Shown here: one piece after another, positions 38,044 through 47,101 of the stretch | How the letters are laid out: every line of letters starts with the position of its first letter | How positions within the stretch are numbered: position 1 is the stretch's first letter | Translations under genes and position numbers: made by a program | Source: Peribacillus muralis | GTDB taxonomy: Bacteria; Bacillota; Bacilli; Bacillales; DSM-1321 | DNA: 64,000 bases | Direction: 5' to 3' | NCBI RefSeq assembly: GCF_001645685.2 | Contig: NZ_CP017080.1 | Span: 3,463,051 to 3,527,050 of the forward strand | The notes under the pieces: generated by a model | The model's input: only the letters and a program-made list of their open reading frames with translations | Databases searched by the model: none | Told to the model about the DNA's origin: nothing

Positions 38044-39285
38044 TTATTCCTCACTTTTTCCAATGATCGCTAATTTTCTTGTTTTTTCTTTAATTTCCTC
38101 AGGATCGACATGAATTCTGGCTACTCCCGTTTCCATCGCTGCCTTGGCAACAGCAGCTGCAACGGCAGGAGCCACCCTCTCATCGAAAGGAGCAGGAATG
38201 ACGTAGTCTTCATTCAACTCATGTTCTTGTATTAAACCGGCAATGGCCTTTACAGCAGCTACCTTCATCTTTTCATTGATGTGAGTCGCACGTACATCCA
38301 ATGCCCCACGGAAAATCCCTGGGAATGCAAGAACGTTATTAACCTGATTCGGAAAATCCGAACGACCGGTTCCTACCACTCTTGCGCCTGCAGCCTTCGC
38401 GTCTTCAGGCATGATTTCCGGATCGGGATTGGCCATCGCAAATATGATCGCATCCCGGTTCATTGTAGAAACCATTTCTTTGGTCAATGCACCTGCGGCA
38501 GAAACACCTATAAATACATCCGCGTTTTGGATGACCGCTTCCAAAGGTCCTGAAACCTTATTTCGGTTGGTCACTTTCGCCACTTGTTCTTTAATATCAT
38601 TCATGCCTGTCGAACGGCCCTCATAAATGGCACCCTTCGTATCACACATGATGATGTCGCGAACCCCATAGCTATAAAGCAATTTAATGATGGCGATGCC
38701 GGCAGCGCCAGCCCCATTCGCCACCACTTTAATTTCCGATATGGATTTATTGACAAGTCGTAAAGCATTAACAAGACCGGCAACAGTTACAATCGCTGTA
38801 CCGTGCTGATCATCATGAAAAACGGGGATGTTCATTTCCTTTTTCAGCCGTTCTTCAATTTCGAAGCAATTCGGTGCGGCGATGTCTTCCAAATTCACTC
38901 CGCCGAAAGTTGGTTCGAGTAATTTAACGGTCTCTACAATTTTATCCACATCCGTCGTTTTTAAACAAATTGGAAAAGAGTCCACTCCCGCAAAGCTTTT
39001 GAATAAAACGGCTTTACCTTCCATTACGGGTAAAGCGGCCTCAGGACCGATGTTTCCAAGCCCAAGTACAGCCGTTCCATCTGAAATCACTGCGACGGTA
39101 TTCCCTTTCATCGTGTAATCATAAACGGTTTCAGGTTTATCGTATATTTCTTTACAAGGTTCTGCAACGCCAGGAGAGTAAGCGAGGCTTAAATCCACCG
39201 CATTCCTAACAGGCACTTTCGAAATTGTTTCTAATTTCCCTTGATTCAAGCGATGCATATGTAAAGCTTCTTCTCTTAATGACAT
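38044..39285 (-). CDS. ytsJ: Malic enzyme (YtsJ-like)
   Basis: Decarboxylates malate to pyruvate. The 413-residue short-form bacterial enzyme has DLSLAYSPGVAEPCKEI, GLGNIGPEAALPVMEGKAVLFKSFAG, the metal site VNLEDIAAPNCFEIEERL and HDDQHGTAIVTVAGLVNAL, and the Rossmann motif VVANGAGAAGIAIIKLL. B. subtilis YtsJ is the NADP-preferring housekeeping form; cofactor here is inferred only from similarity. Lies 112 bp after dnaE and overlaps functionally with the following regulator gene. Confidence 0.95.
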   Translation of the reverse strand: MSLREEALHMHRLNQGKLETISKVPVRNAVDLSLAYSPGVAEPCKEIYDKPETVYDYTMKGNTVAVISDGTAVLGLGNIGPEAALPVMEGKAVLFKSFAGVDSFPICLKTTDVDKIVETVKLLEPTFGGVNLEDIAAPNCFEIEERLKKEMNIPVFHDDQHGTAIVTVAGLVNALRLVNKSISEIKVVANGAGAAGIAIIKLLYSYGVRDIIMCDTKGAIYEGRSTGMNDIKEQVAKVTNRNKVSGPLEAVIQNADVFIGVSAAGALTKEMVSTMNRDAIIFAMANPDPEIMPEDAKAAGARVVGTGRSDFPNQVNNVLAFPGIFRGALDVRATHINEKMKVAAVKAIAGLIQEHELNEDYVIPAPFDERVAPAVAAAVAKAAMETGVARIHVDPEEIKEKTRKLAIIGKSEE

Positions 39286-39397
39286 ATTTTCACTCCTAAA
39301 ACGAATTGGGCAAACCTGATATTATATGCTGAAATCTAGTGGTCAGACCACAGCGGCCTGTGTTCAATATAACATATCTATTAAAGTTGTAAAACAG

Positions 39398-42300
39398 TTA
39401 TTCTTTCTTGTAAACCACATTCCCTTTTCCAACCATGTCAATTAATGACTGCATCAAACGGTCCGTAGGATTGACCCAATCCCAATAAGATAGCTGTACA
39501 TAGCGGTTTTCCCTTTCGTAAAAAAGCATGACCTTCGTTTCACCGCCGTGCTGCAGTAAAATTTTTTTTATTTTTTGCAGCGTGTCCTTCGTTTGCTTGT
39601 CAGCCTCGACCTTCAGGAAAATGGTTCCATTTTTTTCTTCCTTCATCCGTTTCACTTTTTCCAATGGATATACACTCCTGATCAGCAGCTGGTTTTTTCC
39701 ATCCCGCTCTTCCAGCGTTCCTTGAAGCATGACAACTTGTCCTTGGATCAATTCGACAGAATGGAGTTTATACACATTAGGAAAAGCGACCGCTTCGATA
39801 TCCCCCTCTTCATCGCTTACGCTCAAAAACGCCATCACATCGCCCTTTTTCGTCCTAATGGTTTTCACCGCCGTAATATAGGCGCCAAGCAGGACTTTGG
39901 ATTCCTTTTTATTGGTCGCTTCGTCTATGCTCAAGCAGCCAAAGTATTGGAAAAGCTCCCTGTAGCTTGTCACAGGATGATTCGATAGGTAGAGCCCCAA
40001 TGCGCCTTTTTCCAACGCCAGTTTATGTTCGATCGGAATGGGCTCGACATGGTTGTACTTCGGCTTGAGTGAAAATTCGCCATCGGAAAACATATCGAAA
40101 AGATCGTCATCGGGATTCACCAATTCTGTATGGCTGATCGCAACGTCCAAGCTTGCCAGCAGCGTCGCCCTGTCTTCCCCGAATTCATCGAATGCACCTG
40201 AATTCACAAGTGCCTCGAGCACTTTCCTATTTACGATCTTTCCAGATACCCGTAAACAAAAATCGAATAAATCCTCGAATCTCTTTTGCCGTCTTGCCGC
40301 AAATAATTCCTTTAAGACAGTGCCGCCTATCCCTTTAATGGCACCAAGGCTAAAACGGATCCCTTCCTTTTCCGGTAAAAACGGATAGCCGCTCAGGTTG
40401 ATGGAAGGAGGGAGGACGGTAATCCCTTTCTTTTTTGCTTCACGGATATATTGGGAAACCTTGTCATCATTCCCGATTACCGATGTCATGAGGGCTGCCA
40501 TGAAATGTTCAGGATGGTGGGTTTTCAAGTAACCTAGCTGATAGGCAATGACACTGTATGCGACCGCATGGCTGCGGTTGAATCCGTAGTTAGCGAACCG
40601 GACGATCAAGGAATAAATTTCATCCGCGGTTTTTTCGGAATATCCTTGCTGCAATGCCCCGCTCACAAAATGCTCCCGCTCCTGATCGAGCACATCCTTT
40701 TTCTTTTTCGACACGGCCCGTCTGAGCAGGTCTGCCTCCCCAAGCGAAAAACCGGCTAAGCGAGAGGCAATTTGCATAATTTGTTCTTGATAGACAATGA
40801 CTCCGTATGTAGGCTCAAGAATATCCCGCAAATCCTCGTGCAGGTAATCGATTGGTGCCAATCCATGCTTTCGCTCGATGAACAATGGTATGTTCTCCAT
40901 CGGACCTGGCCGATAAAGGGCATTGACCGCGACGATATCCTCGAAACGGTTAGGCTTCAGCTTGATCAAGACCTTTCTGATGCCATCCGATTCGAATTGA
41001 AACACCCCGGTTGTTTCGCCTCTTCCCAAAAGCGCCAAGGTCTCGGGATCATCCATCGGGATTTGCGACAGGTCGAGCTTCCTCCCGGTTGCTTTTTGGA
41101 TATTTTTCAAAATATTATCAATGAGCGTCAAATTGCGAAGACCAAGGAAATCCATTTTCAGGAGTCCAAGCTCTTCAAGGACGTCCATTGGATATTGCGT
41201 CAAATGGATTCCATCATGGCCTCCGGCAATCGGGATATGCTCGGTCAGTGCCTGGTCGCTGATGACGACGCCGGCAGCATGCGTCGAGGTGTGGCGCGGC
41301 AAGCCTTCAAGCAATAACGCGGTGTGAAAAAGCTTTTGATTCAGCTCGCTCTCATTAACGAAATCGCGCAGCTTTTTTGATTCCTTGAAAGCGTCGGGCA
41401 GTGTTATCCCAAGGCGGTTTGGTATCATTTTCGAGACCGCTTCCTGCTCCTTGGAATTCAAGCCGAAAACGCGTCCCGTGTCCCTTAATGCAGCTTTGGC
41501 CGCCAACGTTCCGAACGTAATGATTTGTGCGACATGCAATTCCCCGTATTTCTTCGCAACATAAGCGATCACCTCTTCACGGCGGTTATCCGGGAAATCA
41601 ATATCGATATCGGGCATCGAGACCCTTTCCGGATTCAGGAAACGCTCGAACAGCAAGGAATGCTCGATCGGATCGACATCCGTTATCGACAGCACGTAAG
41701 CGACCATCGAACCTGCGGCCGACCCCCTTCCAGGTCCGGTCAGGATGTGGTGATCCTTGGCGAATTTCATGAAGTCCCATACGATCAAAAAGTAATCGCT
41801 GAATTTCATCTTAGTTATGACATCCAATTCATATCGCAGTCGCTCTTCATATTGAATGGGCGGCTCCTGCAGTCTCTTCTTTAAACCTTCAAAACAGACG
41901 GCTTCGAGCATTTCCTCTGCTGTCACCCCGGCTTCGGTAGGGTACTTAGGCAGCAGGGAACGGTGAAACGGTATGTCAAGATTGCATTGCTCGGCAATAA
42001 GGAGCGTATTTTCGAGTGCATCCGGCCTATCATGGAACAGCTCCGCCATCTTGGCGCGGCTTTTCAAATAATAGTGCTGGGATTCAAGCACTGTGTGCGT
42101 TTCATCAGCCAGCTTGTCACCATTTCCGATTGCCAGCAGCACTTCTTGGGCAAGTGCATCGCTTTCGTTCAAGTAAAGGACTGGATTGGTCGCTACGACC
42201 TTAATCCCCAGTTCCTTCGCAAGCACACTTATCGCTTCGTTTTCTTGATCCTCATTTGAGATCGACAATCTCTGTATCGATGCATAAAAGTTATCCGCTC

Positions 42301-42757
42301 CAAAAATCTGCTGAAATCTCCTTGCTGCCTGTTGAGCCTCCTCCGCCCGTTCTTCCCTTAACAGTGTTTCTATTTCCCCTTCGGAGCCAGGGGTGATCGC
42401 AATCAATCCCCTGGAGTAGCCTTTAAGCCAATTCATCGGGATACCCGAAGGTGATTTCGTTTTTATCGCACTGCTTATCTTGAGCAGGTTCTGGTAACCT
42501 TGTAGATTTTTTGCTAATAAAAGAAGTCCATGAGCCGCTTCCCATTCATCCAGGACATCTACAAGAATCCCGATGATCGGCTTTATGCCCTGCCTTTTGC
42601 ATTCTTTATAAAAATAAACTGAACCGTACATGACATTTCGATCGGTTAGTGCAAGGCTTGTACAGCCATCCGCTTTCGCTTTGGCTACAAGCTCGGCGAT
42701 CTTCACCGTACTTGTCAGCAGGCTATATCCGCTCTGAATATGGAGATGAGTATACAC
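39398..42757 (-). CDS. dnaE: DNA polymerase III subunit alpha, DnaE
   Basis: The second replicative polymerase of Firmicutes, which extends RNA primers before handing over to PolC. The 1119-residue protein has an N-terminal PHP domain (MYTHLHIQSGYSLLTSTVKI), the catalytic Asp motif in RVSMPDIDIDFPDNRREEV, GPGRGSAAGSMVAYVLSITDVDP, the helix-hairpin-helix region and a C-terminal OB fold (about 955-1040, VLLGAYITAVKTIRTKKGDVMAFLSVSD). No proofreading exonuclease is inserted, as expected for DnaE. Divergent from ytrH. Confidence 0.98.
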   Translation of the reverse strand: MYTHLHIQSGYSLLTSTVKIAELVAKAKADGCTSLALTDRNVMYGSVYFYKECKRQGIKPIIGILVDVLDEWEAAHGLLLLAKNLQGYQNLLKISSAIKTKSPSGIPMNWLKGYSRGLIAITPGSEGEIETLLREERAEEAQQAARRFQQIFGADNFYASIQRLSISNEDQENEAISVLAKELGIKVVATNPVLYLNESDALAQEVLLAIGNGDKLADETHTVLESQHYYLKSRAKMAELFHDRPDALENTLLIAEQCNLDIPFHRSLLPKYPTEAGVTAEEMLEAVCFEGLKKRLQEPPIQYEERLRYELDVITKMKFSDYFLIVWDFMKFAKDHHILTGPGRGSAAGSMVAYVLSITDVDPIEHSLLFERFLNPERVSMPDIDIDFPDNRREEVIAYVAKKYGELHVAQIITFGTLAAKAALRDTGRVFGLNSKEQEAVSKMIPNRLGITLPDAFKESKKLRDFVNESELNQKLFHTALLLEGLPRHTSTHAAGVVISDQALTEHIPIAGGHDGIHLTQYPMDVLEELGLLKMDFLGLRNLTLIDNILKNIQKATGRKLDLSQIPMDDPETLALLGRGETTGVFQFESDGIRKVLIKLKPNRFEDIVAVNALYRPGPMENIPLFIERKHGLAPIDYLHEDLRDILEPTYGVIVYQEQIMQIASRLAGFSLGEADLLRRAVSKKKKDVLDQEREHFVSGALQQGYSEKTADEIYSLIVRFANYGFNRSHAVAYSVIAYQLGYLKTHHPEHFMAALMTSVIGNDDKVSQYIREAKKKGITVLPPSINLSGYPFLPEKEGIRFSLGAIKGIGGTVLKELFAARRQKRFEDLFDFCLRVSGKIVNRKVLEALVNSGAFDEFGEDRATLLASLDVAISHTELVNPDDDLFDMFSDGEFSLKPKYNHVEPIPIEHKLALEKGALGLYLSNHPVTSYRELFQYFGCLSIDEATNKKESKVLLGAYITAVKTIRTKKGDVMAFLSVSDEEGDIEAVAFPNVYKLHSVELIQGQVVMLQGTLEERDGKNQLLIRSVYPLEKVKRMKEEKNGTIFLKVEADKQTKDTLQKIKKILLQHGGETKVMLFYERENRYVQLSYWDWVNPTDRLMQSLIDMVGKGNVVYKKE

Positions 42758-42870
42758 GTTTTTATTCTCCCACCTTTGTAAGGCATGTTTCTTTCATTAT
42801 AGTGTTTATTTCAAAAAAAGAAAATATGTTCTCATTTCCAATCCCCTTTCGCACGTATTTCCACCTGCTA

Positions 42871-42899
42871 TCATAATACTCCGACACTCCCCATATAAT
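42871..42899 (+). promoter_or_regulatory. Sigma-E-type promoter of ytrHI
   Basis: TCATAAT (42871-42877), a 14 bp spacer and CATATAAT (42892-42899) fit the mother-cell sigma-E consensus (KMATATT-N14-15-CATACAHT) with one mismatch in each box, 40 bp before ytrH. Confidence 0.75.
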
Positions 42900-42939
42900 T
42901 GGAATAGAAGACTATCAAAGCCAAAAAGGATGATGATAC

Positions 42940-43275
42940 ATGAATGAAGCCTTTGTTCCAGCCTTTCTCAACAGCTTTTTCATATCGCTTGGCGTTTTGC
43001 TTGGAGGTTCGATCATCGGGGGGCTCGCCGCTTTTTTTACAGGACAGGCCCCGATGACGGCTGTTTTCCGATTATCGGACAGCCTGCGGATTTGGGCGAT
43101 TGTCGCGGCCATCGGAGGTACCTTCGATATGGTCTATAATTTTGAGCGTGGCATTTTCCACGGGGAAACGAAGGATATCGTCAAACAGGTTCTCTTGATT
43201 TTATCTGCCCTTGGCGGAGCACAGACAGGAGCACTGATCATCAACTGGTTCACCCAGGAGCATATCTCATCATGA
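42940..43275 (+). CDS. ytrH: Sporulation membrane protein YtrH
   Basis: A 111-residue membrane protein with four hydrophobic segments (FLNSFFISLGVLLGGSIIGGLAAFF; IWAIVAAIGGTFDMVYNFERG; QVLLILSALGGAQTGALIINWF). It matches YtrH, needed for efficient sporulation in B. subtilis, mechanism unknown. AAGGATGATGATAC precedes the ATG. It overlaps ytrI by 4 bp, and a sigma-E promoter lies upstream. Confidence 0.92.
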   Translation: MNEAFVPAFLNSFFISLGVLLGGSIIGGLAAFFTGQAPMTAVFRLSDSLRIWAIVAAIGGTFDMVYNFERGIFHGETKDIVKQVLLILSALGGAQTGALIINWFTQEHISS

Positions 43276-43778
43276 GGATTCCCCCTTATCATCGGGCACC
43301 CACCTGGCAGCGTTTCTTTGCAGGTGCTGCCCTTGGCGCATTGCTGAGCTGGGTGATGTTCTTTTATATGCATGGGGTCCAGCAGGAAAAGCAAATCCGG
43401 ACCCTTCACGAACAGCGGGAAGATATTAAGGACTTCAAGGATAAAATCGCCATTTGGGAGCAAGATTACAAAAAATTAAATCAGCAAAACGAAGAGATTC
43501 TAACGATTCAGGAAGTGGAGGTACTGATTACGAATGGTAAGGATTACAGCCTCGATAACCTGAGTGTGGCGGAAGCGGAGGATTTGATAGAGGACGACCT
43601 ATCCTCACTGGTTGCCAAGGATGTCGCCAGTGTATATAACGGAAAGATGCTATTGAAAAAATCCATTGAAAATAAAATCATGACCATCAATAAAAAGCGT
43701 TATAAACTCGAAGTCGCCGAGATCATGTTTTATACGAAAATGAATATCGAGATCAAACTGAAAAGAACCACTTCTTAA
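43272..43778 (+). CDS. ytrI: Sporulation membrane protein YtrI
   Basis: A 168-residue single-pass protein: a transmembrane helix at about 14-36 (FFAGAALGALLSWVMFFYMHG), a coiled-coil stretch (QEKQIRTLHEQREDIKDFKDKIAIWEQDYKKLNQQNEEI) and a C-terminal domain. Length and order match B. subtilis ytrI, which acts with ytrH in the mother cell. Translationally coupled to ytrH. Confidence 0.92.
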   Translation: MRIPPYHRAPTWQRFFAGAALGALLSWVMFFYMHGVQQEKQIRTLHEQREDIKDFKDKIAIWEQDYKKLNQQNEEILTIQEVEVLITNGKDYSLDNLSVAEAEDLIEDDLSSLVAKDVASVYNGKMLLKKSIENKIMTINKKRYKLEVAEIMFYTKMNIEIKLKRTTS

Positions 43779-43781
43779 ACA

Positions 43782-43815
43782 TAAAGACCAAATCATATGC
43801 GATTTGGTCTTTACA
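43782..43815. terminator. Bidirectional terminator between ytrI and nrnA
   Basis: TAAAGACCAAATC (43782-43794) and GATTTGGTCTTTA (43801-43813) are perfect arms, followed by ATTTTTT on the plus strand; the genes are convergent. Confidence 0.9.
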
Positions 43816-43820
43816 TTTTT

Positions 43821-44759
43821 TCACTCCGCCTTATTCAACGCTTCCAAATCGGCTAGGATGTTGTCGACTTCATCCCAGGAATGGATCGAAGCCCCAGCAG
43901 CAAGAGGATGGCCGCCGCCGTTATATTTCCGGGCGATCGTATTGATGATCGGACCTTTAGAACGGAAACGCACTCTAATCTCTTGGTCTTCTTCAATGAA
44001 AAACACCCATGATTTCACATTTTTGATCGAGCCGAGGGCGGAAACGAGCTGTGACGCCTCCGATGCCGAAGCATCGAATTTTTCAAGGATTTCTTTAGTG
44101 ATGATCATTTTACCCGTGCCATGCGTCAGGATTTCAAAATGCTGCAGCACATAACCATTCAAGCGGACGATGCTTTCCTTGACATCGTACATCTCCTGAT
44201 ATAGCTGCGGGCGGGAAAACGAATAGGTGATCAATTCACCGGCATGGTCAAATGTCTTTTCAGTCGTGCTTTGGAACAGGAACCGTCCTGTGTCGCCAAC
44301 GATGCCCGCATATAGAAGACGCGCGGCTTCATCCCCCATCTTCAGCCCTTGATCTTTTCCAAATAGGTAAAAATCATAAATCATTTCGCATGTGGAACTT
44401 GCTGATGTATCGACCCACCTCATATCTCCATAGGGATCTTCATTTGGATGATGATCGATCTTGATCAGCTTATCACCTGTCTTGTACCGTGCATCACAAA
44501 TCCGGTCCGTATTTGCCGTATCACAGACGATCACCAAAGCCCCTTGATACGTTTCGTCCGAAATCACATCAAGCCTTCTTAAGTAATTCAATGATGGTTC
44601 TTCCTTACCTACCGTGAATATCCTCTTTTCAGGGAAAGAAGCTTTCAGGATTTCCGCCAGGCCCCCTTGTGAACCATAAGCGTCGGGGTCCGGACGGACA
44701 TGACGATGGAGAATAATGGTATCATAACGCTTTATTTCTGCCAAAATTTCAGCTTTCAT
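43821..44759 (-). CDS. nrnA: Oligoribonuclease / pAp phosphatase NrnA
   Basis: Degrades nano-RNA and dephosphorylates 3'-phosphoadenosine 5'-phosphate. A 312-residue DHH/DHHA1 phosphoesterase with RHVRPDPDAYGSQGGLA (motif I), VCDTANTDRI, the DHH motif KIDHHPNEDPYG and the DHHA1 signature KYNGGGHPLAAGASIHS. Known in B. subtilis as YtqI/NrnA. Convergent with ytrHI. Confidence 0.97.
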   Translation of the reverse strand: MKAEILAEIKRYDTIILHRHVRPDPDAYGSQGGLAEILKASFPEKRIFTVGKEEPSLNYLRRLDVISDETYQGALVIVCDTANTDRICDARYKTGDKLIKIDHHPNEDPYGDMRWVDTSASSTCEMIYDFYLFGKDQGLKMGDEAARLLYAGIVGDTGRFLFQSTTEKTFDHAGELITYSFSRPQLYQEMYDVKESIVRLNGYVLQHFEILTHGTGKMIITKEILEKFDASASEASQLVSALGSIKNVKSWVFFIEEDQEIRVRFRSKGPIINTIARKYNGGGHPLAAGASIHSWDEVDNILADLEALNKAE

Positions 44760-44930
44760 ATAAATCTCCCTCCAACATATGTATTAGTAGTTTCCAATTT
44801 AAAGATGATATCTTTCATTTAATCAAATATTTGGGGAAATAGGAAGACTCATCTTGTTTACTGTGGCATTCCCTGGCATTTCCCGCTACAATAAAAAGGT
44901 ACATATGTTAAATTGGGGGAATTATAAACG

Positions 44931-45233
44931 ATGCCTATCCTTGTCACCTTGATCGTTCTATCACTAGGGGTCTATCTGTTTTATAAAATTAAATCGATAC
45001 GCACCAAAATGCCGATGGAGAAAAAGTGGATTTCCGGAAAGTCTTCCATAGCCCTTGGAGCATTTGTCGCCCTATTCGGAATGAATCAGCTTTTTCTGTT
45101 CCACTCGACCACCACTTATATCATCGCCGCGGTTTTCATCTCAGTCGGCCTGTTCAGCGTTTATGGAGGCTATAAAATGTATAAATATTACCTGCCATAT
45201 GCGATTGAAGAATCCGCAAATCAAAAAGGATAA
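44931..45233 (+). CDS. ytpI: YtpI-family membrane protein
   Basis: A 100-residue protein with three hydrophobic helices (MPILVTLIVLSLGVYLFYKI; SSIALGAFVALFGMNQLFLF; TTYIIAAVFISVGLFSVYGG) and a basic loop between the first two (RTKMPMEKKW), as in the YtpI-like family of unknown function. TACAAT about 40 bp upstream, with a weak -35, may be the promoter. Position next to ytoI is conserved. Confidence 0.88.
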   Translation: MPILVTLIVLSLGVYLFYKIKSIRTKMPMEKKWISGKSSIALGAFVALFGMNQLFLFHSTTTYIIAAVFISVGLFSVYGGYKMYKYYLPYAIEESANQKG

Positions 45234-45259
45234 TCGTCATTCGATTATCCTTTTTGATT
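45219..45259. terminator. Bidirectional terminator overlapping the ytpI stop
   Basis: AATCAAAAAGGATAATCG (45219-45236) and its exact complement (45242-45259) enclose the ytpI stop codon and lie 6 bp beyond the ytoI stop. Confidence 0.9.
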
Positions 45260-45264
45260 TATTT

Positions 45265-46620
45265 TCATGATCTGTCCAGCAGCTGGCACGTTAACATTGC
45301 CTTTCCGACGAGTTTGCCTTGGTTAAACACCTCGACATCCACTTTTCCGAATTTACGTCCTACGTCAAGAACACGGGGGTGTATTTCAAGCGTACTGTCA
45401 ATTTGGACTGGCTTAATGAAATAAATCGTCATATTCTCTACGACCAAATCACCTCGTTTGTAGCTTCTCAGTGCCCGGTTAGCCGAATCCGTAACCAATG
45501 TCGTAAACACACCGCTGGAAATCGTCCCAAGATAATTGGTCATTTGCGGTGTGACGCCATACTTATACACTTCCTCACCCTTACCCCGATTCGACGTCAT
45601 CACAAGCTGACTCGTAATCGTATCGTCGATCGTTTCGCCAACCTGTGGCTGCCTTTGGCTCATTTGCAGTGCCTTCAGCACATCCTGCCTGCTCACGATT
45701 CCTTGCAGGATATGACTGTCATTGACTACCGGGATCAATTCGATCCCTTCCCAAACCATCATATGTGCAGAAGAGGCCACACTCGTTTTATCACCGACGG
45801 TCATCGGATTTTTCGTCATCACCTTTTCGATGAGCGTCCACTCATCCTGACCGATGATATCCTTTGAAGTGACCATTCCTTGGACCTTCATATTGTCATC
45901 AACAACAGGAAAACGGCTATGCCCTGATTCCTGGTTGAGCTCGTGCCACGTCTGAACCTTATCACCAATCGTCAAAAAGGTCGTATCCTGAACAGGTGTC
46001 AAGATATCCTCCACGAGCAAGATTTCCTTTTTAATCAATTGGTCATAAATCGCCCGATTGATCATCGTTGCGACAGTAAAGGTATCGTAGCTCGTTGAAA
46101 TGACCGGCATTTCCAATTCATCCGCTAACCTTTTAACAGGCTCTTCCGTATCAAAGCCTCCGGTAATCAGCACCGCCGCCCCTGCTTTCAGCGCATGCTC
46201 ATGGGCCTGTGTACGGTTCCCGACGATCAGCAGATTTCCCGCACCTGTATATCTCATCATCGCATCGAGCTTCATTGCCCCGATGACAAATTTATTCAAT
46301 GTTTTATGAAGTCCCGTTTTACCGCCCAGAACTTGTCCTTCCACAATATTGACCACTTCGGCGAAAGTGAGCTTTTCAATATTCTCTTTTTTCTTCTTCT
46401 CAATACGAATCGTGCCTACCCGCTCGATCGAGCTCACATAGCCCTGATTCTCTGCCTCTTTAATGGCCCGGTACGCCGTTCCTTCACTAACATTCAATGC
46501 TTTCGCGATTTGACGGACGGAAATCTTCTCGCCAACCGGAAGCCCATCGATATGCTTTAATATTTGTTCATGCTTTGTAGCCAAGCGCTTCACCCTTTTC
46601 ACGGTATTCCTATTCCCCAT
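45265..46620 (-). CDS. ytoI: CBS/DRTGG/hotdog-domain regulator YtoI
   Basis: A 451-residue multidomain protein: an N-terminal helix-turn-helix (KISVRQIAKALNVSEGTAYRAIKEAENQGYVSSIERVG, about 32-70), a DRTGG domain (about 85-195), a CBS pair (about 200-320, VVDDNMKVQGMVTSKDIIG; VVNDSHILQGIVSRQDVL) that should bind adenine nucleotides, and a C-terminal hotdog domain (about 330-445). The fusion suggests a nucleotide- and acyl-CoA-sensing DNA-binding protein; targets are unknown. Matches B. subtilis YtoI. Confidence 0.9.
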   Translation of the reverse strand: MGNRNTVKRVKRLATKHEQILKHIDGLPVGEKISVRQIAKALNVSEGTAYRAIKEAENQGYVSSIERVGTIRIEKKKKENIEKLTFAEVVNIVEGQVLGGKTGLHKTLNKFVIGAMKLDAMMRYTGAGNLLIVGNRTQAHEHALKAGAAVLITGGFDTEEPVKRLADELEMPVISTSYDTFTVATMINRAIYDQLIKKEILLVEDILTPVQDTTFLTIGDKVQTWHELNQESGHSRFPVVDDNMKVQGMVTSKDIIGQDEWTLIEKVMTKNPMTVGDKTSVASSAHMMVWEGIELIPVVNDSHILQGIVSRQDVLKALQMSQRQPQVGETIDDTITSQLVMTSNRGKGEEVYKYGVTPQMTNYLGTISSGVFTTLVTDSANRALRSYKRGDLVVENMTIYFIKPVQIDSTLEIHPRVLDVGRKFGKVDVEVFNQGKLVGKAMLTCQLLDRS

Positions 46621-46655
46621 TATAAGGTCAAAGAGCCCCGTTTATCAAACAACTA

Positions 46656-46880
46656 CTAATATTGGCGCAGCCTTTTGTGTTCCACCTGCCGTTTCAGCTT
46701 ATGCTTTTTAGGCGAATATAGAATGCCCGTCAAATTCCCCGCCACCGCCAGCATCGCAAACAACAACCAACAGCCTGCAAATAAGCCCCTCAGCCCCCCG
46801 CTTTCCAATGACAAGCGCGGCACGGCATAATACAGCATCACACCGCATAATAACAAACACAGCAACAACCTCTGCTTCAT
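46656..46880 (-). CDS. Small membrane protein
   Basis: A 74-residue protein with two hydrophobic helices (LLLCLLLCGVMLYYAVP at about 4-20, and GLFAGCWLLFAMLAVAGNLTGILY at about 32-55) and a basic tail (KKHKLKRQVEHKRLRQY). AAGGGGGGATTGG precedes the ATG at 46880, a strong ribosome binding site. No family recognised with confidence. It lies just upstream of ytoI on the same strand, 35 bp away, and may be co-transcribed. Confidence 0.65.
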   Translation of the reverse strand: MKQRLLLCLLLCGVMLYYAVPRLSLESGGLRGLFAGCWLLFAMLAVAGNLTGILYSPKKHKLKRQVEHKRLRQY

Positions 46881-47101
46881 CCAATCCCCCCTTATTTTTC
46901 ATCTATTCATTTTATGCCTGCGAACGAAAAAAAGACTGACCTGCATGAACGAGAATTACTGGTCTATATGTCCATGTATCGCGCACCCTATAAAATGAAG
47001 CGCCATAACGTGGATTTAATGGTTCACGAGCCTTTACGAGGATTTCTTCGTTTTCATGCAAAAGAGGGTGGAACTTCAGGCGCAAAGCACGAGCTATGCA
47101 T

